A stretch of 46,303 nucleotides of DNA from Actinomycetota bacterium (GTDB taxonomy: Bacteria; Actinomycetota; CADDZG01; WHSQ01), in the NCBI GenBank assembly GCA_030447315.1, contig JAUJPD010000002.1, positions 84,545 through 130,847 of the forward strand, read 5' to 3'. A program made the position numbers and the translations under genes. How positions within the stretch are numbered: position 1 is the stretch's first letter; each line of letters starts with the position of its first letter. Positions 1-8,558 of this stretch are shown one piece after another. The notes beneath the pieces are model-generated. The model was not told the origin of the DNA and searched no databases. It saw nothing but the letters and a program-made list of their open reading frames with translations.

Positions 1-949
1 GAGCTGGCGAACAACACCCAGTCGTAAGCGCCTGCGGCGAGGCGGCCGAGCGCGGCATCCAACTCCTCCGGAGACGGCGGCTCCACGATCTCGATCGTCG
101 GGAACGAGATCACCTCGGCCCCCCGGTCCTTGAGTCCTCGGACCAGTGAGATTGCCTGCGCAGGCGGGCGCGTGACCACGATCCGGCGCCCGAACAGAGA
201 GCGCTTCTCGAACCACGCCAGCGCGTCATGCAGACCGACGACCGGCCCGACGATCGTCGTCACCGGCGACACGATGCGCTCGCGGCGAGCCACCTCCGCG
301 ACCGTCTCCAGCGTCGCGACCACCGTCCGCTGGCCGGGTGTGGTCCCACGTTCCACCAGAGCGACAGGCTCATCACGGGGACGTCCGTACCGGATCAAGC
401 GGGCCGCGATGTCGGCCAAGGAGGATGCGCCCATCAGGAGAACCAAGGTTTCCGCGCCTTGCGCCAGGGCCGAGAATCGCTCTTCCGAGCCCGGCCGCGG
501 CGACGCCTCGTGTCCGGTGATGACCGCGAACGACGACGCCAATCCGCCGTGCGTGACGGGGATCCCCGCCAGAGCGGGAACCGCTATCGCTGCGCTGACT
601 CCCGGAACGATCTCGAACGCGATGCCCGCGGCCGCCAGCGCCTGGCCCTCATCCGCCCCGCGGCCGAACACGAAGGGGTCGCCGCCCTTGAGACGCACGA
701 CCCGCTTTCCCGCACGCGCCTTGGACACGATCAACGCGTCGATAGCGGCTTGGGGCATCTGGGTCTCGCCCGGGATCTTGCCGACGAAATGGCGCTCGGC
801 CGCCTCGGGGGCCTCGGCCACGAGAGCCAAGGCGACCAGGCGATCGAACAGGACGACATCGCAGGTCCGCAGGAAGCCGAGGCCGCGCCTGGTGATCAGC
901 CCCGGATCGCCCGGTCCGCGCCGACCAGGAAAGCTCTGACCTCGTCCAC
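1..949 (-). CDS. cobA-hemD: Uroporphyrinogen-III C-methyltransferase fused to uroporphyrinogen-III synthase (partial, frameshifted)
   Basis: The N-terminal part is a SUMT (CobA) that methylates uroporphyrinogen III at C2 and C7 to precorrin-2, the precursor of sirohaem and cobalamin. Seen: a PGDPGLIT glycine-rich start, VVRLKGGDPFVFGRG, and VTHGGLASSFAVITGHE. The C-terminal part begins like HemD, which cyclises hydroxymethylbilane, with RRIVVTRPPAQA and ISFPTIEIVEPP, and is cut by the left window edge. A GTG at 947-949 is the likely start, 5 bases after the hemC stop. A one-base loss near 915-920 puts the VGAG part out of frame with PGDPG. CobA-HemD fusions are common in actinobacteria. Last gene seen of the rex-hemA-hemC operon; it serves both haem and sirohaem supply. 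Confidence 0.88.
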
Positions 950-954
950 GCCGG

Positions 955-1882
955 TCAGGGTTCGGGGAACGAGGGGGCCTCGAACGCCGCCAGCTCGTCG
1001 AGGATCTCGCCCGCCGCAGAAGGCGATCGCCTCGGCCAGCTCGGCCCCCAGCGCGGCGGCCTCGTGCAGTCCTCCGGAGATCCGGTGATGCGCATGCTGG
1101 CGCTGCCGTCGGGCATCCCGAGGAAGCCGTCCACCACCAGCCCCTTCTCCGACGCCCGCGCGGCGGCCGAGAGGCACCGAGCACCCTCCTCCATGGCGCG
1201 GGCGAAGAGGCGCTCGCACTCTCCACCTCCGTCGCGCTCGAGGGTCCTCCAGGCTCGAGAACAGCTCGGCGACCTCGGTGCGGATGGAGAGAGCTTCGAT
1301 CCGCAAGCGCACCTTGTGCCGGAGCGGGCAACCAGTGTGAGACGTCCAGGGGGGCCGCGTCCACACCCTGCACTCCCAGTCGCTCGATGCCGGCGGCGGC
1401 CAAGATCGCGGCATCGACCTCGCCGTCGGCGACCTTTCGCAGGCGTGTCGACGTTCCCGCCGGAACTCCACCACGTCCACGTCCGGTCGCCAATCCAGCA
1501 GCAACGCCCGGCGGCGAAGGCTCGACGTTCCGACCTTCGAGCCAGGGGCAAGGAGGCCAGGCGTTCCTCGCCGGAAGCGCCGCGACCCCCGACCACGACG
1601 TCGTTGGCCGAGGCCCGCTGCGGAATGCGATGACGCAGCCAGGCGCCAGGTCCGCGGTTAGATCTTTGGCGGAGTGGACCGCCACGTCCGCTTCCTCGGT
1701 CACGACCGCGGCCTCGACATCAGTCGTGAAGAGACCCTTGCCCCCTATCTCGGCGAAAAGGGCCTCTGGTCGTCTCCCGTGGTCCTTACGACCTTCACCT
1801 CGATCTCGAGGCCTGAGTCCGCAGTCCGAAGCAAGGCGGCGACGATGTCTGTTTGAGCGGGAGCGAGGTACAGGAGCTGCAT
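955..1882 (-). CDS. hemC: Hydroxymethylbilane synthase (porphobilinogen deaminase), several frameshifts
   Basis: HemC joins four porphobilinogens into hydroxymethylbilane in the cytosol. Pieces in different minus-strand frames match the family in order: AQTDIVAALL and EIEVKVVRTTGD near 1790-1860, a GKGLFT-like segment near 1755, DVAVHSAKDL near 1670, VDAAILAAAGIERLGV near 1385-1430, a degraded QGALAIEAL equivalent near 1300, EKGLVVDGFLGMPDG near 1120, and the terminal DELAAFEAPSFPEP before TGA at 955. At least four one-base indels are needed. The usual first residues (RIATRGSPLA type) are not readable upstream of the ATG at 1882, so the start is uncertain. The gene is essential for haem synthesis, so sequence error is more likely than a pseudogene. 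It lies between hemA and cobA-hemD. Confidence 0.83.
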
Positions 1883-1899
1883 TAACAATTACGAGCTTG

Positions 1900-3164
1900 C
1901 TAGGGAGCGGACTCATCATCGAGCTCGAAAAGATCGCGCAAGGCATTGACATAGAGGTAACCCTGCTTCGAGCTCGAGACCTCCTTGGCCCTGCTGATGG
2001 GGACGTGCAGGAGCTTGGAGATGATCCTGCAGGTGAGGTGGTGCACGGCGTCTAGTTGGCAAGAAAGATCGCTCAGTTTCTTGTCGAGCAACTCAGCTCG
2101 GAACGTCGCACATCATCCGCTTTGGAGACGAGGGCCGCGATCGTCGGAGCTATCTCGCCTTCGCGCTCCCATGCCACGAACCGCTGCAGCTCTTCGGACA
2201 GGATCTCTTCGACCTTGGACACTTCGCCGGCGCGGCTGCCGATGCCGGCTTCGACCACTCCTCGCAGGTCATCGATGTCACGCAGGACCACACCGGCGAT
2301 CTCCCCACGGCGGTCTCCACGTCGCGGCACCGCTATGTCGACCACGAAGAGGACGGTCTCTATCCTGCATCGCAAGCTGGACGCAGCGCTTGTCGATCAC
2401 AGGTCCCGGCGCCGTCGTGGAACAGATCAAGATGTCGGCTCGCGTGATGGCCTCGCGCAGCTGCTCGAACGGCATGGCGTCGACGTCCATGACCTCGGCG
2501 AGAGCCTGTGCCCGCTCCTCGGTACGGTTGACGACCGTGACCGCGCCGGAAGACGCCAGTGCGTCTGCCGCGAGGCGGCACCCATCTTGCCGGCGCCGAC
2601 GATCACGACGCTCTTGCCGATCAGGGTGCCGCCGTCGAAAGCCCTCTTGGCCAGCTCGACGGCGGCGGACGAGATGGAGACCGGGTTCCGACCCACCGCG
2701 GTCTCGTGGCGCGCCCTTGCCGACCCGGAAAGCTTGCCGGAACACGGCCGCCAGAACACGGTGGACGACACCTTCTTCTTCGCCGCCCGGTAGGCCCGGC
2801 GAACCTGGCCCAGGATCTCGGACTCGCCCACGACCATCGAGTCGATCCCCGCCGCCACCCTGAAAGGTGACGAACCGCGCCGTCGTCGTGGTACGTGTAC
2901 AGATGATCGGTGAAGTCCTCGAGTGCGACGTGGCAGAACTCGGCGAAGAAGTTGCGGATGTCTTGGGCTCCGCCGTGGAATGCTCGAAACAGGCGCATAG
3001 ACCTCGATGCGATTGCAGGTCGAGAGCACGACGCCTTCGAGGACGTGCTCGTAGGTGGCGAGCTGGTGGAGCGCTTTGGGAAGCTCGTCGGCCGATACCG
3101 CCAGACGCTCGAGAAGCCCCACGGGCGCCGTCTTGTGATTGAGCCCGACGACCACCATCGACAT
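1900..3164 (-). CDS. hemA: Glutamyl-tRNA reductase, several frameshifts
   Basis: HemA reduces glutamyl-tRNA(Glu) to glutamate-1-semialdehyde with NADPH, the first committed step of C5 haem synthesis. The start MSMVVVGLNHKTAPVGLLER (ATG at 3164) is a classic HemA N-terminus, and STCNRIEVYA carries the catalytic Cys. Further pieces in other frames are DSMVVGESEILGQVR (catalytic domain), KSVVIVGAGKMG (NADPH domain), RTEERAQALAEV, and a C-terminal dimerisation piece reading LTCRIISKLLHVPISRAKE near 1940-2040. Five or more indels separate them. It lies 20 bases after rex on the same strand, as in the rex-hemACD operon known from Streptomyces, so it is probably repressed by Rex. Confidence 0.88.
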
Positions 3165-3184
3165 GCCGCTCAAGCTATCGCTCC

Positions 3185-3865
3185 CTAGGCCGGGGGCCGC
3201 ACGCCGAGGCGCCGGTTGGCCTCGCGGGCCGTGGCGATCGCCTGGGTGCGCTGCTGGTAGAACGACAGGATCTGGAGCTCGATGGAGAGGTCCGCTTTCG
3301 GACCGAGACATCCGGTGGCGCATTCACGACGGCCGGAGCGGAAGTTCAAGATGGACTTCACGCCCGCATCCACAGCTTCTCGGCCACTTCTTGCGCAGCC
3401 ATGGGAGGGTAGCGATGATGCCGATCGAGATGCCCTGGTCGACCACGGATTCCCTTCAGCTCGTCCAGGTGACGCACCGTGATGCCGCCGACCTGTTCTC
3501 CCACCCGCCATCGTCGACATCGAACAAGGCCGCGATCCGAAAGCCTCTTTCCGAGAACCCTCGATAAGGCGCGAGAGCCCGTCCGAGGTTCCCGATACCG
3601 ATGATGACGCGGGCCAGTCCTGGGTGAGACCGAGCTCGCGCGTGATCTGGTAGAGGAGGTACTCAACGTCGTAACCCACCGCGGGTCCCGTAGGAGCCGA
3701 GGTAAGAGGTCCTTCCGTACCTTGGCCGCGTTCACCCCCGCCATACCGGCAAGCTCCTCTGATGAGACGGTCAGCTCGCCGCGGGCCTCGGCTACCTCGA
3801 GCAGGGCCCGGAGGTAGGCATGGGAGCCGGGCTACGGTCGCTTCGGGGATCGGTCGGTTCCGCAT
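3185..3865 (-). CDS. rex: Redox-sensing transcriptional repressor Rex (frameshifted)
   Basis: Rex is a dimeric repressor whose Rossmann domain senses NADH/NAD+; high NADH releases it from DNA. Pieces: MRNRPIPEATVARLP start, a winged-helix segment ELAGMAGVNAAKVRKDL, GVGYDVEYLLYQITRELGL linking to the Rossmann fold, a degraded nucleotide loop near 3590, GERGFRIAALFDVDD-like, VRHLDELKG, PPMAAQEVAEKLVDAGVKSILNF spread over two frames, and the C-terminus KADLSIELQILSFYQQRT. At least four indels. ATG at 3865 is chosen; 3874 is an alternative. It sits directly upstream of hemA and downstream of its own operator (3883-3899), so autoregulation and control of haem genes are inferred. Confidence 0.87.
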   Translation of the reverse strand: MRNRPIPEATVARLPCLPPGPARGSRGPRRADRLIRGACRYGGGERGQGTEGPLTSAPTGPAVGYDVEYLLYQITRELGLTQDWPASSSVSGTSDGLSRLIEGSRKEAFGSRPCSMSTMAGGRTGRRHHGASPGRAEGNPWSTRASRSASSLPSHGCARSGREAVDAGVKSILNFRSGRRECATGCLGPKADLSIELQILSFYQQRTQAIATAREANRRLGVRPPA

Positions 3866-3882
3866 GAGGGCCATCCTAAAGC

Positions 3883-3899
3883 TTGTGACGCAATCACAA
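3883..3899. promoter_or_regulatory. Rex operator (ROP)
   Basis: TTGTGACGCAATCACAA is a perfect TTGTGA/TCACAA inverted repeat with a 5-base centre, just upstream of the rex start. Known Rex boxes are TTGTG...CACAA palindromes, usually 18 bp. This one is 17 bp, which is either a real spacing variant or one of the many one-base losses in this part of the window. It would bring rex-hemA-hemC-cobA/hemD under Rex control. Confidence 0.75.
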
Positions 3900-3985
3900 A
3901 CTCCCACGGGGCCCTGACCAGGACTTTTACCTTTGTCTCCCGCTCATAGAAGGAGGCTTGTGGATTCGTGCAAGGGGGCCGACTG

Positions 3986-4005
3986 GGGTATCGACTGACT
4001 TGACT
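3986..4005 (+). repeat. Inverted repeat, left copy
   Basis: GGGTATCGACTGACTTGACT is found again, exactly and inverted, at 6091-6110. Similarity continues in both copies through TTGGCTCACC (4005-4014 here; inverted at 6060-6069) and a GGCGA-ACAT-ACC-like stretch, with about 21 extra bases in the right copy. The pair encloses the IS1595-like remnant. Confidence 0.8.
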
Positions 4006-4929
4006 TGGCTCACCAGTTGACAAGGCTCCTCACTATGGCGACATAACCGGTCAAGCAAGAAGAACCTGAGAAGAACCCTGCCGCTTGCCCTGGGCTTCCG
4101 TCCACCCGTCGGGGCCGCGATGACACCGGACGCAAGAGACCTAGGGATGAGGAGGATCGAGCGTCAGCTCATTGGTGGCAAGCTGTAATCACCTACATCG
4201 GCGAGGACTCCATCAAGGAGGCCATTGAGGCCATCCACAACCGATCCAGCAAGCTGTTCGTGCTACTCGACCACTCGGGCGTAACCGATACCACTCGAAC
4301 CGTGGAGTTCCGTCCCCAAAGGCGGGGACCGTTCTTCTGGCGTGGATTACTTCTCGAAGGCGCTCAAAGTCCAACGGCCGGGTGGTGAGGGTCTCGTTCC
4401 GGCACTGGGATACCCAGTTTGAAACGGCTTGGAAGTGGCTACGCAACTAACCTTTGGAGCTTGCGTTCCAGAACTTGACGCAGGGCGTTACGAGCAGGAA
4501 GAGAACTTTCTATTGCCCTGTTGGAGGAATGGCTGGTGTCGTCCACTTCCTTCTTGGGGAGCGGAGCAGGTTGCAAAGCAACTGAACAAGACGGACAAAT
4601 GGCACTCGCACAGGAGGAATCCCCATCGAAGTGGCGCGCTTGAAGGCTTCGCGGACCTAGGCCCAAGAATCCGGGAATATTATCGGCTTCTCAAGGACTA
4701 TCAGCTCGTAGGTCTCATTACTACATGGCGTTGCACACTGAGCCTAAGTGACGAACCCCGATCAGATCAACGAGTTGATCGAAATCATCAATCACGCTGG
4801 AGGAGAAGCCTCTCTAAACCCCGTGAACGAGCCACCCTAATCGCAGGTCCAAGAGTGACTCCGACGAGTTCGGAACCCCAAACGGTCGGAGATCTTCGGC
4901 CTCGCTTGAGCGCTCAAGCATAGTCATGG

Positions 4930-5620
4930 ATCGTCCAAAGACCCCATTGAGGCTCAGCTCCGACCTTGATGCGGATGAGCAGTTTGGTGGATGGGTGTAG
5001 TGAAACAGAACTGTGGCAATGCAAAGAGTTCATGGATTTTCACTGGCCATCCCTCTTACAAAGTGGCTTCGCCTTCAACTGCAAGTCGGGCTCGCACGAA
5101 CTCGCCCGTTCTCTGGGGTATGTCAGAAGACCGCCTGGTTCATGCTGCACCGAATCAGGCTCGCAATGCGTACAGGGACCTTATCGGACAAGTTCGACGG
5201 AGCCGTGGAAGATGGTGGGCAAGGTCGAATAGGCGCTGGCCTTAGGTGAGGCGAGCAGGGTCACGCTGGCAAGGTCAGCATGGGCTTCAACAGATTAAGG
5301 GAAAGAGTCCGAGCTACAGAAAGATAAGGCGGCGGGTGCGTCCAGGTGCCACGGTCGTGACGGACGAACTGAAGTCCTGAAGGCTCAACAAGATCATCAA
5401 CCACGCCGACCTATGTGCAGGGCCAAGCCACACGAACGGGATGGAGAACTTGATGAGCGAGGGCGGCTATGTGACTCCTGGCCATCTTACAGGTTTACCG
5501 CTCATGCAGAGTTGGTGCTCTGGCTGGAAAGAGCTCATCCCAAACTCCGTCTCAGCCGTCATCCGATGGACCTTCACAAAAGCAGATCGAAGAAGCTCAG
5601 AAGCGAACCGGGCAGGTTGA
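4930..5620 (+). pseudogene. Degenerate IS1595/ISXO2-like transposase
   Basis: Pieces in all three plus frames follow the order of IS1595-family DDE transposases: LWQCKEFMDF (zinc-ribbon part, about 5015-5040), PLTKWL (about 5053), NCKSGSHELARSLG, then QKTAWFMLHRIRLAM (about 5128-5172, the most diagnostic motif, same frame as PLTKWL), GTLSDKFDGAVE leading toward the first Asp motif, and much later HTNGMEN (about 5431-5451), which precedes the catalytic C-terminal helix in this family. Several indels and in-frame stops mean it cannot make an active enzyme as read. No clear terminal inverted repeats or target duplication were identified, although an inverted repeat (3986-4005/6091-6110) surrounds it. 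Confidence 0.75.
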
Positions 5621-5679
5621 ATGACCCGTCGATCCCGTCGAAAGCCGCCACATGAAGTTTGTTCTTTTTGCATGAACAC

Positions 5680-5707
5680 GCCGGTTCAAGTCCGGTCCGC
5701 CTCTCCA
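5680..5707 (+). other. tRNA 3'-end-like fragment (T arm, acceptor strand, CCA)
   Basis: GCCGG-TTCAAGT-CCGGT forms a T stem-loop with a canonical TTCAAGT loop, followed by the acceptor-like CCGCCTC, a T discriminator and CCA at 5705-5707. No matching 5' acceptor GAGGCGG, D arm or proper anticodon arm lies within 100 bases upstream; only a GTTC/GAAC pair around TTTTTGCAT is present. So this is a tRNA 3' fragment rather than a gene. Such fragments are typical of att sites of tRNA-integrating elements, but no integrase is visible. Confidence 0.5.
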
Positions 5708-5714
5708 AACTCTC

Positions 5715-5727
5715 GGCAGGAGGTGCA
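5715..5727 (+). repeat. 13-bp direct repeat, copy 1
   Basis: GGCAGGAGGTGCA occurs here, 8 bases after the tRNA-like CCA, and again exactly at 6361-6373. A shorter AGGTGCA follows at about 6521. Confidence 0.5.
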
Positions 5728-6090
5728 AGATGGAGAGATTGATCCGAACCGGCCCTGGGGTGACACTTCATCTGCAATGAATGCGTCGCCGTCCGGCAAT
5801 GAAGTCCTAGCGCTCGTACTCCTCTGTCTTTTCCCGCCATGCATCCACTATAGGCACATGGATGAGTCGGTCCTAGGGACGCTGCGAGCAACTGCAGGGT
5901 TCTTAATGGTCGGGGGGCCCTCGGCCTGCTGGCCAACGGAATGTTTGGCCTTTGATCCGGACCCTCGATAAAGCACAATGAGAGATGCGCGAAGTTCCGT
6001 TGGGTGAGCGGTTGATGCCTCTCTGGAAGGTCATGTTCGCCGTCCTCCTTCTACGATTAGGTGAGCCAAGCAAGTCGCCTGCCCTAGCGG

Positions 6091-6110
6091 AGTCAAGTCA
6101 GTCGATACCC
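6091..6110 (-). repeat. Inverted repeat, right copy
   Basis: Reverse complement of the 20 bases at 3986-4005 (exact). On the minus strand it is followed after 21 extra bases by TTGGCTCACC (6060-6069), which in the left copy follows directly. Confidence 0.8.
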
Positions 6111-6163
6111 GATGATGCCCCGTTTCGACAGGCCTCTGCGCGGCCATAAGCGCAAGACACACG

Positions 6164-6330
6164 TAGCACCGCTGTAAGACTGATGAAGAAGTCGCCCAGG
6201 TTATAGGCCTTGTAGTGGGTGATGCCAAAGTGCAAAAGAAGATGACGAAACTGCCCAATAGGGCACGCCTCCAGCCCTGTCCGAGAAGGCCAATAGAGCT
6301 GGCAGCAGGAAGAACATCACAAGTCATCCG
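6164..6330 (-). pseudogene. Possible decayed membrane-protein fragment (signal peptidase II-like?)
   Basis: On the minus strand HFGITHYKAYNLGDFFISLT (about 6170-6232) resembles the FNxADxxI region of lipoprotein signal peptidase, and a SDRAGG piece about 50 bases upstream in another frame could stand for its NxxDR motif. The two are out of frame, and the first catalytic Asp context reads NLGDFF. No start or full gene is visible. This is a weak resemblance seen by eye only. Confidence 0.2.
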
Positions 6331-6360
6331 ACGCCCCTCACGTTTATGTCCGAAATCAAT

Positions 6361-6373
6361 GGCAGGAGGTGCA
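6361..6373 (+). repeat. 13-bp direct repeat, copy 2
   Basis: Exact second copy of GGCAGGAGGTGCA at 5715-5727, within the gene-poor region. Confidence 0.5.
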
Positions 6374-7350
6374 GCTAGACGGCCCGATTAGGCTCCTCCA
6401 ATGCACCCGAATGGCAGCCCCGCCACGACGCTCCTCGAAGTAATCGTCTTGTTGGCAGTCCACCTATCGCTGCCGTCTTGATTGCTAAGCCTGAGCGCTG
6501 GTACTGGATACCCTTCATTAGGTGCAGAACACTTCGATGTCATGGGAGCCCCGACTCATCAGGCGAAGAGGGTTAGGTGAGCGGCGAGGGTACTTGTCGG
6601 CGTCTTTCGGTTCTTCAATCGGTTCTCACCGAACTCGCTCTCCAATCTTCGTATCGAAGAAGAAGAGCGAGCGTCTTACGAATCCGACTCATCCTGGGCT
6701 AGTACCGACGGTTCCCCTGGACCGGTCAAGCGCCCACGACATGCTCGGGGCCAACACCGACCGCGACCCTAGCCCTGCCGACTTGCTGCCACGTTGAGGG
6801 GTTGTCTTTCATCTCCGGCCAGCAAGGACAATTCCACTTGCGGCCCCGCAAATCATCGGACCTTTACTGGCTGGGCCGAAATCTGCTGTATCGACACCGG
6901 TAAGTTCCCCAGAGAATTACGTCTGCTTGCGGACGATCATGGGCTGGCCAGATTCACCTCGGCGATCTAGAACGCCCTGCTGCAAGTTCGCCTTCGGGGT
7001 CTGTTCCTTCTGTCCGTCCCCAAGAAGGAAGTGGGCGCCGAGGAATCTCAACGCTGCAAGCGCAAGTGGAGGCCGACCCCCACCGCTGATATCCGACCAA
7101 CTGAGTCCCAGCCGAGAGGTGCGGTAACTTCGCCTTGGGATCTGCAACGGCGGCGAATGCGGCATCTCGAACTACCTGTCAGCTTGCCTTGTGCTCATGG
7201 CTCTATTCGGAGGCAGTCTAGGCACCAGGACTCTCTGTCGCCCGAAGGTGCTCTGACGGAGTCGACAACGACAACGAGATCTGGACTGCGATTGCCGCTG
7301 TGCTGATCCGGTGACGGCTTCGTCGCTCAGGACAAGGGATGCGATTCGAT

Positions 7351-7389
7351 TCGAAACCAAGTGCGAGTTTCGACTCCTCATGACGTGGG
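7351..7389. repeat. Hairpin repeat, copy 1
   Basis: TCGAAAC (7351-7357) pairs perfectly with GTTTCGA (7367-7373) around a CAAGTGCGA loop, followed by CTCCT and GACGTGGG. The loop and the downstream bases recur at 7686-7714 with a different but again paired stem. Confidence 0.45.
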
Positions 7390-7671
7390 CTTCCAATAAT
7401 CGCTGCGACAGATCGTCAGGTTCGGCCGGACCATCAGAACCTTCACCCTGATTGGCGCGTGCGAACGGGTCCCGTGGAGGGGCGGTACTACGTGGTGGTT
7501 CCTCAGGTCCGCCTACTCCTAGTCACCATCCTTTGCGCTCAAGATAAGTTCGTGTTTGCGGACGACGCTACCTTCACCTTCGTCTGTTCCTGCTCCTTTA
7601 CTTGGTGTACATCTGGAGGCTACCTGTGGACAACGCGATCGCAAGCCGAAGACTTAACGAGTGATTGGCGC

Positions 7672-7718
7672 TGGCTAAGTAGTCGGTACCAAGTGCGGTA
7701 CTCCTGACGTGGGGATTC
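7672..7718. repeat. Hairpin repeat, copy 2
   Basis: GCTAAGTAGTCGGTACC is followed by AAGTGC and GGTAC: GTACC (7686-7690) pairs with GGTAC (7697-7701). CTCCTGACGTGGGGATTC follows. It shares the CCAAGTGCG loop and CTCCT...GACGTGGG with copy 1, and AGTCGGTACC plus GGGATTC with copy 3. Confidence 0.45.
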
Positions 7719-7774
7719 TGTGGACCGAATCCTTTGCGCGCTTGCTCTCTGCTCCTTTCGGCTGGAGCACCTCT

Positions 7775-7805
7775 GAGCTAAAAGTCGGTACCCGCCTCGG
7801 GATTC
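7775..7805. repeat. Hairpin repeat, partial copy 3
   Basis: GAGCTAAAAGTCGGTACC followed after six bases by GGGATTC repeats the outer parts of copy 2 about 100 bases away but lacks the AAGTGC loop section. It lies directly downstream of the ccdA stop (transcribed leftward). Confidence 0.4.
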
Positions 7806-7819
7806 GCTAGGGGTCGGGG

Positions 7820-8558
7820 TTAGATGCGGGCTAGGAAGTCCAGGCCGCGGCCGAGAAGGCTTTCTGCATCCAGATCGAGATCTGAAGAGCTGGTCGGTCA
7901 CGAACAGGACCCCGACGATCGTCAGCAACACCCCGCTGACGAGAGATACCCGCCGGGTGTGTCTGCGCAGCCAACCCACGACCCCGGTCAAGCGCGTCAC
8001 TCCGAGGCCCGCCAGGATGAACGGAACGCCGAGGCCGAGAGAGTAGGAGCCGAGCAGCACTGCACCCTCGAGGGCCGAGCCCTGCCGCCCCGCCGCCAGC
8101 GTCAACACCGAGCCGAGGATGGGCCCGATGCAGGGGCTCCATCCGAACGCGAACGCACCACCGAGAACCGCCGCGCCCCATAAACCGGCCCCCGGCTTGG
8201 GATGGAACCGAGCCTCCTGTTGCAGGAAGCGGATCTTGATCACTCCCATGAAGACGAGGCCGAGCAGGATGATGAAGATGCCGCTCGCGATGCGGAACTC
8301 GTCTTGATAGGAGCGCAACGCCTGGCCCAACAGGGTCGCGGTCGCGCCCAGTGGCACGAAGACCAGCGTGAATCCGGCGACGAAGACGAGAGAGGCCACC
8401 GTTGCCCGAATGGTCTTGACGCGCGGGCTCATGTCGTCGGCCCCCGCGGTCATCCCCGACATGTAAGAGACGTAGCCGGGCACGAGAGGCAGCACGCACG
8501 GAGACAGGAACGAGACCACTCCTGCTCCGAACGCGATGGGGATCGTTGGATCGGCCAT
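7820..8558 (-). CDS. ccdA: Cytochrome c biogenesis protein CcdA (C-terminus frameshifted)
   Basis: CcdA is a six-helix membrane protein that passes electrons from cytosolic thioredoxin across the membrane to periplasmic thiol-disulfide proteins. Seen: start MADPTIPIAFGAGVVSFLSP with the first redox Cys in SPCVLPLVPGYVSYMSG, further hydrophobic helices, and the second Cys in GWSPCIGPILGSVLTLA. The last about 25 residues shift frame twice (QISIWMQKAFSA, then GLDFLARI and TAA at 7820). ATG at 8558 overlaps the TGA of the thioredoxin gene upstream, so the two are translationally coupled. It probably reduces that thioredoxin. Confidence 0.9.

Larger units (their letters stand above)
3900..7819. 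other. Gene-poor, lower-GC region with decayed mobile-element remains
   Basis: Nearly 4 kb between rex and ccdA holds no intact gene. By eye the GC content is lower than in the flanks and stops are frequent in all frames. Recognisable contents: an IS1595-type transposase remnant (about 4930-5620), a tRNA 3'-end-like fragment (5680-5707), an inverted 20-bp repeat (3986-4005 and 6091-6110), a 13-bp direct repeat, a possible decayed membrane-protein piece (6164-6330) and repeated hairpins (7340-7805). A readable piece near 4190-4290 (YIGEDSIKEAIEAIHNRSSK) and another near 4750-4830 (NPDQINELIEIINHAGGEAS) look protein-like, but I do not recognise them. In mycobacteria resB and ccsA lie beside resA-ccdA; I cannot find them here. 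Confidence 0.6.

Noticed and set aside
130-1088. Long plus-strand ORFs over cobA-hemD
   Set aside because: They have no recognisable motifs and are antisense shadows of a clear SUMT coding frame in GC-rich DNA.
5574-5978. Minus ORF containing ERRTGLEPAC
   Set aside because: RTGLEP-type peptides are typical false ORFs read antisense through a tRNA T arm; here they mark the tRNA-like fragment at 5680-5707.
7831-8499. CcdA as a pseudogene because of its broken C-terminus
   Set aside because: Both redox Cys segments and nearly all helices are in one clean frame; only the last about 25 residues shift, which fits local sequence error.
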